DNA from: Leifsonia soli
Lineage (GTDB): Bacteria > Actinomycetota > Actinomycetes > Actinomycetales > Microbacteriaceae
Length of the DNA: 64,000 nucleotides
Direction: 5' to 3'
Assembly: GCF_013408745.1 (NCBI RefSeq)
Contig: NZ_JACCBJ010000001.1
Coordinates: 992,001-1,056,000 of the forward strand
In this document: piece by piece, positions 1 through 9,002 of the stretch
Layout: each line of letters starts with the position of its first letter
How positions within the stretch are numbered: position 1 is the stretch's first letter
Translations under genes and position numbers: made by a program
Notes under the pieces: model-generated
Database searches by the model: none
Seen by the model: only the letters and a program-made list of their open reading frames with translations
What the model was told of the DNA's origin: nothing

Positions 1-435
1 GACGACCAGCGTGCCGCGCACGCCCTCGGCCTCGCGGACGAGCTGCTCGGCCGTTGCGCGCCACGCCGTGAGAGCCGGCGGCTGCGCGGGGGAGTCCTCG
101 GTGATGTCGTCGTTGTCGCCGTACGTCCAGATGCCGCCGGTGTGGACGAAGGGCTTCCCGGTGCCGGCGAGCCCCGCGAGCACGGCGGGCACGAGCACCG
201 CGTCGACGTCCTTCGAGGAGGCCAGGTGGATGACGCCGTCGCTCTCGCGCGCCGCACGCTCCACGAGGCCGCTGTCGGCGGCGTCGCCGACGAGCGGGGT
301 GGCGCCGGCAGCGCGCACGGTCTCCGCCTTCTCGTCGTCGCGGACGAGAGCGGTGACGCTGTGACCCTCGTCGAGGAGACGGGGGAGGACAGAGGATCCG
401 ATGAAGCCGGTCGCGCCGGTGAGCAGGATGTTCAT
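1..435 (-). CDS. NAD(P)-dependent epimerase/dehydratase, 3' end cut by window edge
   Basis: The reverse strand opens with ATG at 435-433 and stays open to base 1, giving the first 145 residues; the C-terminal part lies outside the window. The protein begins MNILLTGATGFIGSSVL, the dinucleotide-binding glycine motif of an extended short-chain dehydrogenase (TGATGFIG, about residues 6-13), followed by GD (about 55) and HLASS (about 73), typical of the epimerase family. It ends inside a stretch equivalent to the region before the catalytic Tyr, so substrate and catalytic residues cannot be judged. It is divergent from the amidohydrolase gene at 523, with an 87-base gap between them. The fold is confident; the substrate is unknown. 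Confidence 0.85.
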   Translation of the reverse strand, partial: MNILLTGATGFIGSSVLPRLLDEGHSVTALVRDDEKAETVRAAGATPLVGDAADSGLVERAARESDGVIHLASSKDVDAVLVPAVLAGLAGTGKPFVHTGGIWTYGDNDDITEDSPAQPPALTAWRATAEQLVREAEGVRGTLVV

Positions 436-510
436 ATCGTCCACAACACGACCGTCGCGCGAACATTCCCCAGGTCGGTCGTCCCGGCGGACCGCCCCGA
501 GCGGCGCGCG

Positions 511-516
511 TAGGCT
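511..516 (+). promoter_or_regulatory. -10 hexamer TAGGCT, leaderless start
   Basis: TAGGCT lies 6 bases before the ATG at 523, and no Shine-Dalgarno sequence fits in that gap. Transcription would begin at or next to the start codon. No clear -35 is visible. This spacing recurs at many genes in the window. Confidence 0.5.
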
Positions 517-522
517 CGTCGT

Positions 523-1743
523 ATGACCACTTCCCGCATCGCCATCGTCAACGGTTACGTCGTCCCCGTCTCCCAGGAGCCGATCGAGAACGGCGTCGTC
601 CTCGTGACGGACGGCGTGATCGAAGCGGTCGGAGCCGCGGCGGACGTCGCCGTGCCGGAGGGCGCGACCGTGGTCGATGCCGCAGGCAAATGGGTGCTTC
701 CCGGGTTCATCGAATCCCACGGGCACGTCGGGATCCACGAAGAGGCCAACGGTCCCGCCGGCGACGACACCAACGAGATGACGACGCCCAACACGGCGGC
801 CGTCCGCGCCATCGACGCCATCAACATCGATGACGAGGGCTTCCGCGACGCTCTCTCGGGAGGGGTGACCTCGGTCGTCGTCAAGCCGGGATCGGGCAAC
901 CCGATCGGCGGCCAGACGGTCGCGATCAAGACGTGGGGCGGCCGGATCATCGACGAGCAGGTCATCCACGAGGCGGTGAGCGTCAAGTCGGCCCTCGGCG
1001 AGAACCCGAAGCGGGTCTACGGCGCGAAGAACGCGACGCCGAGCACACGGCTCGGGGTCGCCATGATCATCCGCGAGGCGTTCGTCGCCGCGCAGAACTA
1101 CCGGGTGCAGCGCGAGAACGCCGACCTCGAGGGCAAGCCGTTCGAGCGCGACCTCGCGAAGGAGACGCTGGTGCGCGTGCTCGACGGCGAACTCGCCTGG
1201 GATCAGCACACGCACCGCCATGACGACATCGCGACGGCCCTCCGCCTCGCCGACGAGTTCGGCTACCGGCTGGTGGTCAACCACGGCACGGAGGCGCACA
1301 AGATCGCCGACGTGCTGGCCGAGCGCGACATCCCGGTCATCTTCGGCCCGATGTTCACCTCCCGCTCCAAGGTCGAGCTGCGCGACCGCGCCATCGCCAA
1401 CCTGGCGACGCTGGCGCAGGCCGGCGTCCGGGTGGCGATCACCACCGATCACCCCGTGGTCCCGATCAACTTCCTCGTCTACCAGGCGGCACTCGCGGTG
1501 AAGGACGGCCTGCCGCGGCAGACCGCCCTGGAGGCGCTCACGGTCAACCCGGCGGCGTTCCTCCGCCTCGACGACCGCGTCGGCTCGCTCACGCCGGGCC
1601 TCGACGGCGACGTGGTGGTGTGGTCGGGCGATCCGCTCGACGTGAACTCGCGCGCCGAGCGCGTGTTCATCGGCGGTGCCGAGGTGTACCGGTTCGAAGA
1701 CGGGCGCGGGCACGTGGTGGAGCGCTCCGAGCGCTTCGCCTGA
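523..1743 (+). CDS. Imidazolonepropionase-like amidohydrolase
   Basis: This 406-residue metal-dependent hydrolase has the shape of the HutI-like/COG1228 branch of the amidohydrolase superfamily. The N-terminal beta-sandwich is followed by the metal-binding HxH in IESHGHVG (His66, His68). Further ligands are probably the His residues in QHTHRHDD and VVNHGTEAH and the Asp in ITTDHPV. A C-terminal sandwich strand ([14 protein letters not shown]) closes the fold, as in complete family members. No signal peptide is visible, so it is probably cytosolic and acts on a cyclic amide or C-N bond. It stands alone, with a -10-like hexamer 6 bases upstream, and is followed after 56 bases by lepA. The substrate cannot be predicted from sequence. 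Confidence 0.88.
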   Translation: MTTSRIAIVNGYVVPVSQEPIENGVVLVTDGVIEAVGAAADVAVPEGATVVDAAGKWVLPGFIESHGHVGIHEEANGPAGDDTNEMTTPNTAAVRAIDAINIDDEGFRDALSGGVTSVVVKPGSGNPIGGQTVAIKTWGGRIIDEQVIHEAVSVKSALGENPKRVYGAKNATPSTRLGVAMIIREAFVAAQNYRVQRENADLEGKPFERDLAKETLVRVLDGELAWDQHTHRHDDIATALRLADEFGYRLVVNHGTEAHKIADVLAERDIPVIFGPMFTSRSKVELRDRAIANLATLAQAGVRVAITTDHPVVPINFLVYQAALAVKDGLPRQTALEALTVNPAAFLRLDDRVGSLTPGLDGDVVVWSGDPLDVNSRAERVFIGGAEVYRFEDGRGHVVERSERFA

Positions 1744-1799
1744 CCGGACCACCCACCGGTGCGTCGGTGGGCGGGGGTTCGTGGAAGAATGGCCGGACG

Positions 1800-3650
1800 A
1801 TGTCACCACGAGCTCTCCAGGCCCTCGAGCCCGCCGCGACCGACCCGGCCTCCATCCGCAACTTCTGCATCATCGCGCACATCGACCACGGCAAGTCGAC
1901 CCTGGCCGACCGGATGCTGCAGATCACCGGCGTCGTCGCCGAGCGGGACATGCGCGCCCAGTACCTCGACCGCATGGACATCGAGCGCGAGCGCGGGATC
2001 ACGATCAAGAGCCAGGCGGTCCGCATGCCGTGGCAGGTCGACGGCGACACCTTCGCGCTCAACATGATCGACACCCCCGGGCACGTCGACTTCACCTACG
2101 AGGTCTCCCGCTCCCTCGCCGCCTGCGAGGGCGCCATCCTGCTCGTGGACGCCGCTCAGGGCATCGAGGCGCAGACGCTCGCGAACCTGTACCTGGCGCT
2201 GGAGAACGACCTCACCATCGTCCCCGTGCTCAACAAGATCGACCTTCCCGCCGCCGACCCGGACAAGTACGCGCAGGAGCTCGCCAGCCTCATCGGCGGC
2301 CGGCCCGAGGACGTCCTCCGTGTGTCCGGCAAGACCGGCATGGGCGTCGAGGCGCTGCTCGACCGCGTCGTCGCCGAGATCCCGGCCCCGGTCGGCAACG
2401 CGGATGCTCCGGCGCGCGCCATGATCTTCGACTCCGTCTACGACAGCTACCGCGGCGTCGTGACCTACGTCCGCATGGTCGACGGCAAGCTGCAGCCGCG
2501 CGAGCGCATCCAGATGATGTCGACGCGCGCCACCCACGAGATCCTCGAGATCGGCGTCTCCGCCCCGGAGCCGACGCCGTCGAAAGGCCTGGGCGTCGGC
2601 GAGGTGGGCTACCTGATCACCGGTGTGAAGGACGTCCGCCAGTCGAAGGTGGGCGACACGATCACCACTGCGTCGAAGCCGGCCACCCAGGCGCTCCCCG
2701 GCTACACGGAGCCGAAGCCGATGGTGTTCTCGGGCCTGTACCCGATCGACGGCAGCGACTACCCGGAGCTCCGCGAGGCCCTCGACAAGCTGAAGCTGTC
2801 GGACGCCGCGCTCGTCTACGAGCCCGAGACCTCCGTCGCCCTCGGCTTCGGCTTCCGCTGCGGCTTCCTCGGGCTCCTGCACCTGGAGATCATCACCGAG
2901 CGGCTGTCGCGCGAGTTCGGCCTCGACCTCATCACGACCGCGCCGAGCGTGATCTACGAGGTGACGACCGAGGACAAGAAGACGGTCACCGTCACCAACC
3001 CGAGCGAGTTCCCCGGCGGCAAGATCGAGAAGGTCGAGGAGCCGGTCGTCAAGGCGGCCATCCTCGCCCCCAAGGACTACGTCGGCGTCATCATGGAGCT
3101 CTGCCAGAGCCGCCGCGGCTCGTTGCTCGGCATGGAGTACCTGGGCGAGGACCGCGTCGAGATCCGCTACACCATGCCGCTCGGCGAGATCGTCTTCGAC
3201 TTCTTCGACCAGCTCAAGTCGAAGACCGCTGGCTACGCCTCCCTCGACTACGAGCCGTTCGGCGAGCAGGAGTCCGACCTCGTCAAGGTCGACATCCTGC
3301 TGCAGGGCGAGACGGTGGATGCGTTCAGCGCCATCGTGCACCGCGACAAGGCGTACGCCTACGGCACGATGATGGCGTCCCGCCTGCGCGAGCTGATCCC
3401 GCGCCAGCAGTTCGAGGTCCCGATCCAGGCCGCCATCGGCGCGCGCATCATCGCGCGCGAGAACATCCGCGCGATGCGCAAGGACGTGCTGGCCAAGTGC
3501 TACGGCGGTGACATCACCCGCAAGCGCAAGCTCCTCGAGAAGCAGAAGGAGGGCAAGAAGCGCATGAAGATGGTCGGCCGCGTCGAGGTCCCCCAGGAGG
3601 CCTTCATCGCCGCGCTCTCCGGCGACACGGAGAAGAAGGACAAGAAGTAG
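1800..3650 (+). CDS. lepA: Elongation factor 4 (back-translocating GTPase LepA)
   Basis: A 616-residue ribosomal GTPase of the usual length for LepA. The G1 motif AHIDHGKST is at residues 26-34, the G3 motif DTPGHVDF follows at about 99, and the G4 motif NKIDLP at about 150. The LepA-specific C-terminal domain ends in [13 protein letters not shown] and a Lys-rich tail. The protein binds stalled or strained ribosomes and promotes back-translocation. The ATG at 1800 is preferred: the frame extends upstream into the amidohydrolase gene, but that N-terminal extension would be Arg-rich and non-homologous. It sits between an amidohydrolase and a DUF1990 gene; hemW follows shortly, a lepA-hemW neighbourhood common in Gram-positive bacteria. 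Confidence 0.97.
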   Translation: MSPRALQALEPAATDPASIRNFCIIAHIDHGKSTLADRMLQITGVVAERDMRAQYLDRMDIERERGITIKSQAVRMPWQVDGDTFALNMIDTPGHVDFTYEVSRSLAACEGAILLVDAAQGIEAQTLANLYLALENDLTIVPVLNKIDLPAADPDKYAQELASLIGGRPEDVLRVSGKTGMGVEALLDRVVAEIPAPVGNADAPARAMIFDSVYDSYRGVVTYVRMVDGKLQPRERIQMMSTRATHEILEIGVSAPEPTPSKGLGVGEVGYLITGVKDVRQSKVGDTITTASKPATQALPGYTEPKPMVFSGLYPIDGSDYPELREALDKLKLSDAALVYEPETSVALGFGFRCGFLGLLHLEIITERLSREFGLDLITTAPSVIYEVTTEDKKTVTVTNPSEFPGGKIEKVEEPVVKAAILAPKDYVGVIMELCQSRRGSLLGMEYLGEDRVEIRYTMPLGEIVFDFFDQLKSKTAGYASLDYEPFGEQESDLVKVDILLQGETVDAFSAIVHRDKAYAYGTMMASRLRELIPRQQFEVPIQAAIGARIIARENIRAMRKDVLAKCYGGDITRKRKLLEKQKEGKKRMKMVGRVEVPQEAFIAALSGDTEKKDKK

Positions 3651-3670
3651 GGCGTCCGCGTCCGCCGGCC

Positions 3671-3691
3671 TCGCGAACACCCGTTTCGCGA
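3671..3691. terminator. Short hairpin after lepA
   Basis: TCGCGAA (3671-3677) pairs with TTCGCGA (3685-3691) around a 7-base loop, 21 bases after the lepA stop. There is no U-tract. It may be a weak terminator or an operator-like dyad in front of the DUF1990 gene. Confidence 0.3.
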
Positions 3692-3720
3692 ACCCGCTCG
3701 GCATAGCGGATGATGAATCT

Positions 3721-4368
3721 ATGCGCCGCTCGACGTTCACCGACCAGCCCGTCACGTACGGGGCGGTCGGCGGCACCCAGGCGGCGGATCTGCTGTACTA
3801 CCCGCCGAAGGGCTACAAGCCGCTGGAGCGCAGCGTCCGGCTCGGTAGCGGGGACGAGCGGTTCGAGACCGCCGCGACCGCTCTCATGGCGTGGGGCGTC
3901 CAGAAGGGCAGCGGCATCCAGGTGACGGATGTGCACGAGGGCACCGGCGTCCAGTACGAGGGCGTCGAGTTCGGCCCGGACGGCACCCCGGTCCGCATGC
4001 GTGAGAACCGGACGGAGGAGGACGTGTTCTCCGACGACGGGACCCCCTTCGTGCGCAACGGGATGACCGCCGTTCTCAAGATCCCCTTCGGCCCGTTCCG
4101 GGTGTCCGCACCGGTCCGCGTCGTCTACGTCGTCGACGAGCCCCACCGGCGCGGGTTCGCCTACGGGACGCTGCACGGGCACCCCGAGAGCGGCGAGGAG
4201 ATGTTCCTGGTCGAGCAGCGCGACGACGGGACGGTCTGGTTCGTGCTCCGTGCGCTGTCGCGGCCGTCGAACGCCTTCTACCGCGCCGTCTCGCCGGTGC
4301 TGGCCATGGTGCAGCGCCGCTACACGGCGAAGTACCTGCGCGCGCTCCACCCCGTGCGGTCCGCCTGA
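3721..4368 (+). CDS. DUF1990 (UPF0548) family protein
   Basis: A 215-residue protein matching the DUF1990 family over its length: early LLYYPPKGY and a later block with FGPFRVSAPVRVVYVV, GFAYGTLHGHPESGEE and a final Y-x-K-YLRALHP. The family has a lipocalin/START-like beta-barrel fold and no established function. No signal peptide or membrane helix is seen, so it is presumably cytosolic. Its stop shares one base with the ATG of hemW (TGATG), which indicates a two-gene operon with translational coupling. The ATG at 3721 follows a 70-base gap after lepA with no strong Shine-Dalgarno. Confidence 0.88.
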   Translation: MRRSTFTDQPVTYGAVGGTQAADLLYYPPKGYKPLERSVRLGSGDERFETAATALMAWGVQKGSGIQVTDVHEGTGVQYEGVEFGPDGTPVRMRENRTEEDVFSDDGTPFVRNGMTAVLKIPFGPFRVSAPVRVVYVVDEPHRRGFAYGTLHGHPESGEEMFLVEQRDDGTVWFVLRALSRPSNAFYRAVSPVLAMVQRRYTAKYLRALHPVRSA

Positions 4369-5603
4369 TGCCGAGCATCCTCCCCGTCGGCGACCCCGCG
4401 CCCGCCGACGGCCTGCTGCCCGCGACCGCGGCCGACGGCGCCAGCGAACGCGACTTCGGCGTGTACGTGCACGTGCCCTTCTGCCGGGTGCGCTGCGGGT
4501 ACTGCGACTTCAACACCTACACGGCGACCGAGCTGCGCGGCGTCTCGCAGTCGGACTACGCCGGCCACGCCGTTCAGGAGGTCGGCTTCGCCGCCGAGGC
4601 CCTGCGGGCGAGTGGCGTGCCGGAGCGCCGGGTGTCGACCGTGTTCTTCGGCGGCGGCACGCCCACGCTGCTCCCGCCCGGCGATCTGGCGGCGATGCTC
4701 GGCGCGGTGCGCGGCGCCTGGGGACTCGCCGACGGCGCCGAGGTCACGACGGAGGCGAATCCCGACTCGGTCGACGCGGACGATCTGCAGCGCCTCGCCG
4801 ACGCCGGATTCACCCGGGTGTCGTTCGGGATGCAGTCCGCCGTGCCGCATGTGCTCGAAACGCTCGAGCGCACGCACGACCCGGCGCGCATCCCGCTGGT
4901 GGTCGGCTGGGCGCGCGCGGCGGGCCTGCAGGTGAGCCTCGACCTGATCTACGGGACGCCGGGGGAGTCGCTCGACGACTGGTCCCGCAGCCTCGACACC
5001 GCGCTGGACTGCGAGCCGGACCACCTCTCGGCGTACGCCCTGATCGTCGAGCCGGGCACGAAGCTGGCGCGGCAGATCCGGTCGGGCCAGGTGCCGGAGC
5101 CCGACGACGACCTCGAAGCGGACATGTACGAGCTGGCCGACCAGCGCCTGTCCGACGCCGGCTATGACTGGTACGAGGTCAGCAACTGGACGACCGACGC
5201 CTCCCACCGGTCGCGGCACAACCTCGCGTACTGGCTCGGCCACGACTGGTGGGGTGTCGGACCGGGCGCGCACAGCCACGTCGGCGGCGTCCGCTGGTGG
5301 AACGTGAAGCACCCGGCCGCGTACGCGCAGCGCGTGCTCGCAGGGGAGTCGCCTGCCGCAGGGCGGGAGACCCTCGACGCGGAGACCCGGCGGGTCGAGC
5401 GGGTGCTGCTGCTCTCGCGCATCCGCGACGGACTGCGCACGGCTGAGCTGGGCGACGCCGGGCGGCACGAGGTCCCCGGCTTGATCGCCGACGGCCTCGT
5501 CGACGGAAGAGCCGCCCTCCGCGGGTCGATCGTGCTGACCCTGCGGGGGCGGCTCCTGGCCGACGCCGTGGTGCGCCGGCTGCTGGCGGACGAGGCCGCC
5601 TGA
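4368..5603 (+). CDS. hemW: Radical SAM heme chaperone HemW (coproporphyrinogen III oxidase-like)
   Basis: A 411-residue radical SAM protein. The [4Fe-4S] cluster motif CxxxCxxC is Cys39, Cys43, Cys46 in HVPFCRVRCGYCDFNTYT. FFGGGTPTLL (SAM contact), TTEANPDS and VSFGMQS follow, and a C-terminal HemN-type domain begins near LAYWLGHDWWGVGPGAHS. HemW-type proteins insert heme into target proteins; they resemble HemN but differ from it in the cysteine context of the cluster. The gene is coupled to the DUF1990 gene upstream and lies near lepA and hrcA, the standard neighbourhood. Cytosolic. Assignment as HemW rather than true HemN rests on family context and length. Confidence 0.93.
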   Translation: MPSILPVGDPAPADGLLPATAADGASERDFGVYVHVPFCRVRCGYCDFNTYTATELRGVSQSDYAGHAVQEVGFAAEALRASGVPERRVSTVFFGGGTPTLLPPGDLAAMLGAVRGAWGLADGAEVTTEANPDSVDADDLQRLADAGFTRVSFGMQSAVPHVLETLERTHDPARIPLVVGWARAAGLQVSLDLIYGTPGESLDDWSRSLDTALDCEPDHLSAYALIVEPGTKLARQIRSGQVPEPDDDLEADMYELADQRLSDAGYDWYEVSNWTTDASHRSRHNLAYWLGHDWWGVGPGAHSHVGGVRWWNVKHPAAYAQRVLAGESPAAGRETLDAETRRVERVLLLSRIRDGLRTAELGDAGRHEVPGLIADGLVDGRAALRGSIVLTLRGRLLADAVVRRLLADEAA

Positions 5604-5629
5604 CGGTTGCGAACCGCCGATGGTCCGCT

Positions 5630-6010
5630 CTAGCTGACGAACCGGATGGCGAGCGGGTACGTGTAGTACTCGCCCTGGTTGGCCTTCACGGCGGCGATGA
5701 TGCTGAACACGATGTTGAGCACCCAGGCCGCGATGATCACGAAGATGCCGATGACCACGATCGTCAGGAGGCCGCCGACGACGTAGGCGATGAAGATGGT
5801 GATCTGGAAGTTGAGTGCTGTGGCGGTGTGGGCGCGGACGAACGGTCCGCGGTCCTTCAGCACCAGGTAGCCGATGAGCGCGGGGATCCAGTTGAACAGG
5901 ATCCCGCCGATCTGGACCAGTGTCGCCCACAGCTTCTCGTCGGCGGGGCTCAGCTGCTGCGCGCCGCCTCCGTAAGGCTGCTGGGGTGGCGGCGGGGGTG
6001 TCGCGGACAT
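5630..6010 (-). CDS. DUF4870 domain membrane protein (short)
   Basis: A 126-residue protein with a short Pro/Gln/Gly-rich N-terminus (about 20 residues) followed by the DUF4870 core: LWATLVQIGGILF, KDRGPFVRAHTATALNFQIT and three hydrophobic helices, ending in the characteristic GEYYTYPLAIRFV. It is predicted to be a small three-helix inner-membrane protein of unknown function. It lies immediately downstream of, and in the same direction as, a longer paralogue at 6125-6640, so the pair looks like a tandem duplication. It converges on hemW with a gap of only 26 bases. Confidence 0.85.
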   Translation of the reverse strand: MSATPPPPPQQPYGGGAQQLSPADEKLWATLVQIGGILFNWIPALIGYLVLKDRGPFVRAHTATALNFQITIFIAYVVGGLLTIVVIGIFVIIAAWVLNIVFSIIAAVKANQGEYYTYPLAIRFVS

Positions 6011-6047
6011 GGCGCGGTTCTCCTCAGGAACGGGGGATGGACGTGGT

Positions 6048-6120
6048 CGGCCCCCAGCCTAGGGCGCGCGGCGCGGGGCTGAAAAGGGCCTGAACGCGCC
6101 GATGCCCCGGCTGGGGGCCG
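6048..6120. terminator. 12-bp inverted repeat between the DUF4870 paralogues
   Basis: CGGCCCCCAGCC (6048-6059) is perfectly repeated inverted at 6109-6120, with an inner GGCGCG/CGCGCC pair (6063-6068, 6095-6100) that could extend the fold. It begins 4 bases beyond the stop codon of the upstream reverse-strand gene. It may be a terminator or processing site between the two paralogues. It lacks a U-tract. Confidence 0.45.
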
Positions 6121-6124
6121 TCCG

Positions 6125-6640
6125 TCACTTGATGAAGCGGAAGTTCACCGGGTAGCGGTAGGTCCCGCCGCTGTTCACGCGGACGAAACCGAGGATCGAG
6201 AACACCAGGTTGATGATGTACAGCGCCCACGGGATGAGCAGCCCGAAGAGCAGGTAGCCGATGCCGTAGGTGAAGCTGCCGATGATGATCCCGATGATCT
6301 GCGAGGCGACCCAGGCGATGATCCAGGTGATCTGCCAGTTGAGGGCCTCCTTGGCCTCCTGGTTGGTGAGCCGTCCGCGATCCTTGAACACGAGCCAGAT
6401 GATCAGGGACGGGAGGATCCAGAGGATGCCGCCGAGGTGGGCGAACGCTGCCCACTGCTTGTCCTGCGCGGCGTCGAGCGGGGCGGCGGGGGCAGCGGCG
6501 TACGGCTGCTGCGCTCCGGCGGGCTGAGCGTACGGCTGCTGGGGCGGGATGTTGGAGGAGGGCTGCTGGGGCGGAACGCCGCCGGGCTGCTGCGGGGGCA
6601 CGCCACCCGCGGGGTCGGTGGGCTGGTTCGGGTCGGTCAT
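6125..6640 (-). CDS. DUF4870 domain membrane protein (long)
   Basis: A 171-residue paralogue of the gene at 5630-6010. The first 60 or so residues are low complexity with repeated PPQQP units and tyrosine-containing PYAQP/PYAA segments. The DUF4870 core follows: AFAHLGGILWILPSLII, KDRGRLTNQEAKEALNWQIT and hydrophobic helices, ending YRYPVNFRFIK. I chose ATG 6640 because GAAAGGG sits about 9 bases upstream; the longer open frame to 6760 has no homologous sequence and would run through the CIRCE element. Membrane protein of unknown function, divergent from hrcA. Confidence 0.85.
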   Translation of the reverse strand: MTDPNQPTDPAGGVPPQQPGGVPPQQPSSNIPPQQPYAQPAGAQQPYAAAPAAPLDAAQDKQWAAFAHLGGILWILPSLIIWLVFKDRGRLTNQEAKEALNWQITWIIAWVASQIIGIIIGSFTYGIGYLLFGLLIPWALYIINLVFSILGFVRVNSGGTYRYPVNFRFIK

Positions 6641-6753
6641 TCGGCGGAACCCTTTCGTGATCGGCTGCGACGGTGCGTCGAACCGGTGTGCATACGGTAC
6701 TGCTGCCGTGTCACAGGCAGCAATCATCCTCGCCGCGTTTCGACGCGGTAGGA

Positions 6754-6780
6754 TTGGCACTCAAGAACAGCGAGTGCTAA
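6754..6780. promoter_or_regulatory. CIRCE operator upstream of hrcA
   Basis: TTGGCACTC-N9-GAGTGCTAA is a 9-9-9 inverted repeat differing from the CIRCE consensus TTAGCACTC-N9-GAGTGCTAA at one base. It starts 47 bases before the hrcA ATG. A -10-like TAGGAT (6749-6754) abuts its left edge. It is the expected HrcA binding site, giving autoregulation of the hrcA-dnaJ operon. Confidence 0.92.
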
Positions 6781-6800
6781 TCGGTCGACGGGAGGCGGAG

Positions 6801-7823
6801 ATGGTCTCGGAACGCAGCCTCGAAGTGTTGCGCGTCATCGTCCAGGACTACGTGGCGTCGCGCGAGCCGGTCGGCTCGAAGAGCATCGTCGAGCGCCACT
6901 CCTTCGGGGTGTCCGCCGCGACCATCCGCAACGACATGGCGCTGCTCGAGGAGGAGGAGCTCATCGCGGCTCCGCACACGTCCTCTGGACGCGTCCCCAC
7001 CGACAAGGGCTACCGCCTCTTCGTCGACCACCTGGCGGAGATGCGCCCGCTCACGTCGGCGCAGCGCACGGCCATCGAGACGTTCCTCGGCCAGTCGGTC
7101 GACCTCGACGACGTGCTCTCCCGCACGGTCCGGCTGCTCTCGCAGCTGACCAACCAGGTCGCCCTCGTGCAGTACCCGTCGGTGGCGCGCTCGCGCATCC
7201 GTCACATCGAACTGGTGGCGCTCGCGCCCCACCGCCTGCTCAGCGTGCTCATCACCGACTCCGGCGCCGTCGAGCAGCGCGTGATCGAGCTCCCGGCCGA
7301 CCTGAGCGACGAGGATGTGGCCGAGATCCGCGGGGCGATCAACGGCGCTGCGGCCGGCCTGACGCTGTCGGAGGCGGCCAGCCGGCTGCGCGACCTGCCG
7401 GATGCCCTCACGGAGCGCACGCGCGCTCTCGTCGAGCCCGTCGCCGGCGCCCTGCTCGACCAGATCGCGGCCAACCGGCAGGAGAAGCTGGTGATGGCGG
7501 GCGCTGCGAACCTGGTGCGCACCGAGCTCGACTTCCCCGGCACCATCACCCCGGTGCTCGAGGCGATCGAGGAGCAGGTCGTCCTGCTCCGGCTGTTCGA
7601 CGAGATGGCCACCGATCAGCACGGCGTCGCGGTCAGCATCGGCCGCGAGAACGCCGGTTTCGGGCTGACGGAAGCATCCGTGCTCTCCAGCGGTTACAGT
7701 GCGGCGGGATCGGATGTGGCCCGCGTCGGCCTCCTCGGTCCTCTCCGCATGGACTACTCGGGCAACATGGCCGCGGTCCGCGCGGTCGCCCGCTACCTCT
7801 CCCGGCTGCTCGGCGACCAGTAG
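6801..7823 (+). CDS. hrcA: Heat-inducible transcription repressor HrcA
   Basis: A 340-residue repressor. The N-terminal winged helix contains SERSLEVLRVIVQDYV, EPVGSKSI and AATIRNDMALLEEEE; the middle is the GAF-like domain and the C-terminus has the conserved GMDYSGN-like segment (here RMDYSGNMAAV). HrcA represses chaperone genes through CIRCE with GroEL as corepressor-sensing partner. The ATG at 6801 is supported by GGGAGGCGG just upstream and by homology beginning right after it. It is followed 57 bases later by dnaJ, the standard hrcA-dnaJ2 pair of actinobacteria. The CIRCE site upstream shows autorepression. Confidence 0.97.
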   Translation: MVSERSLEVLRVIVQDYVASREPVGSKSIVERHSFGVSAATIRNDMALLEEEELIAAPHTSSGRVPTDKGYRLFVDHLAEMRPLTSAQRTAIETFLGQSVDLDDVLSRTVRLLSQLTNQVALVQYPSVARSRIRHIELVALAPHRLLSVLITDSGAVEQRVIELPADLSDEDVAEIRGAINGAAAGLTLSEAASRLRDLPDALTERTRALVEPVAGALLDQIAANRQEKLVMAGAANLVRTELDFPGTITPVLEAIEEQVVLLRLFDEMATDQHGVAVSIGRENAGFGLTEASVLSSGYSAAGSDVARVGLLGPLRMDYSGNMAAVRAVARYLSRLLGDQ

Positions 7824-7880
7824 GCCGCCGCCGCATCCGGCGATCACCACACGCGACGAAAGAAGAAGGAACAGCCCCAC

Positions 7881-8996
7881 GTGGCCGACCACTACGAAGT
7901 CCTCGGCGTCGAGCGCGACGCCAGCCCCGACGAGATCAAGAAGGCGTACCGCCGGCTGGCGCGCGAGCTCCATCCGGACGTGAACCCCAGCGCCGAGGCG
8001 CAGGAGCGCTTCAAGCTCGTGACGCACGCCTACGACGTGCTCAGCGACCCGCAGCAGCGGCAGCAGTACGACCTGGGCGGCTCCGGCGGCTTCGGCGGCG
8101 GCGCAGGCGCTGGCGATTTCGCCGGGTTCAGCGACATCTTCGAGACGTTCTTCGGCGGGGGAGGCGGCGCCACGCGCGGTCCGCGTTCGCGCCGGGAGCG
8201 CGGACAGGACGCCCTGCTGCGCGTCGAGGTGGACCTCGACGAGGTCATCTTCGGCACGCACCGCGACCTGGAGGTCGACACCGCGGTCGTCTGCGAGACC
8301 TGCAACGGCTCGTGCTGCCAGCCGGGCACGCAGCCGGTGACGTGCGACATCTGCCACGGCACGGGCAGCATCCAGCGCTCGGTCCGGTCGCTGCTCGGCA
8401 ACGTGATGACCTCGAGCCCGTGCGGCACCTGCCGCGGGTACGGCACCGTCATCGCGACCCCCTGCGTCACCTGCCAGGGCCAGGGCCGCGTTCGCGCCCG
8501 TCGCACCGTTCCCGTGGACATCCCCGCGGGCGTCGATACCGGCCTCCGTCTGCAGATGCCCGGCAGCGGCGAGGCCGGCCCCGCCGGCGGCCCGAACGGC
8601 GACCTCTACCTCGAGATCAAGGTCAAGCACCACGACGTGTTCAGCCGCGACGGCGACGACCTGCTCTGCACGCTGGAGCTGTCGATGACGGATGCGATCC
8701 TCGGCACGACGGCGACCGTGAAGGCCCTCGACGGCGACATCCGCCTCGAGCTCAAGCCCGGCACGCAGTCCGCCGACATCGTCACGGTCAAGGACCGCGG
8801 GATCACGCACCTGCGCGGCACGGGCCGTGGCGACCTGCGCGTCGGCATCCAGGTCGTGACCCCGACGAAGCTCGACCACAAGGAGAAGGACCTCATCAAG
8901 AAGTTCGCGGCCGTCCACAAGGGACCGGAGCCGTCGCTGGCCCGCTTCCAGCAGGGGCTGTTCGCGAAGCTGCGCGACCGGTTCCTGAACCTCTAG
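7881..8996 (+). CDS. dnaJ: Chaperone protein DnaJ (HrcA-linked DnaJ2)
   Basis: A 371-residue type I J-protein. The J domain (residues 2-67) has HPD at 31-33, followed by a Gly/Phe-rich linker. The zinc-binding region has four Cys pairs ([32 protein letters not shown]); the first repeat departs slightly from the CxxCxGxG form. The C-terminal substrate-binding domain ends at RDRFLNL. It stimulates the DnaK ATPase and delivers unfolded clients. The GTG start at 7881 is required for a complete J domain. It is co-transcribed with hrcA; the rsmE start is only 6 bases after its stop. Confidence 0.96.
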   Translation: MADHYEVLGVERDASPDEIKKAYRRLARELHPDVNPSAEAQERFKLVTHAYDVLSDPQQRQQYDLGGSGGFGGGAGAGDFAGFSDIFETFFGGGGGATRGPRSRRERGQDALLRVEVDLDEVIFGTHRDLEVDTAVVCETCNGSCCQPGTQPVTCDICHGTGSIQRSVRSLLGNVMTSSPCGTCRGYGTVIATPCVTCQGQGRVRARRTVPVDIPAGVDTGLRLQMPGSGEAGPAGGPNGDLYLEIKVKHHDVFSRDGDDLLCTLELSMTDAILGTTATVKALDGDIRLELKPGTQSADIVTVKDRGITHLRGTGRGDLRVGIQVVTPTKLDHKEKDLIKKFAAVHKGPEPSLARFQQGLFAKLRDRFLNL

Positions 8997-9002
8997 CCGG
9001 CG

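Noticed and set aside
1803..3776. A 657-codon open frame antisense to lepA
   Set aside because: It is a mirror of the GC-rich lepA codons, rich in Leu, Arg, Ala and Val with no domain or start signal; lepA is clearly the gene.
4320..5930. A 536-codon frame antisense to hemW
   Set aside because: It is a shadow of hemW that also runs through part of the short DUF4870 gene in another frame; no motifs.
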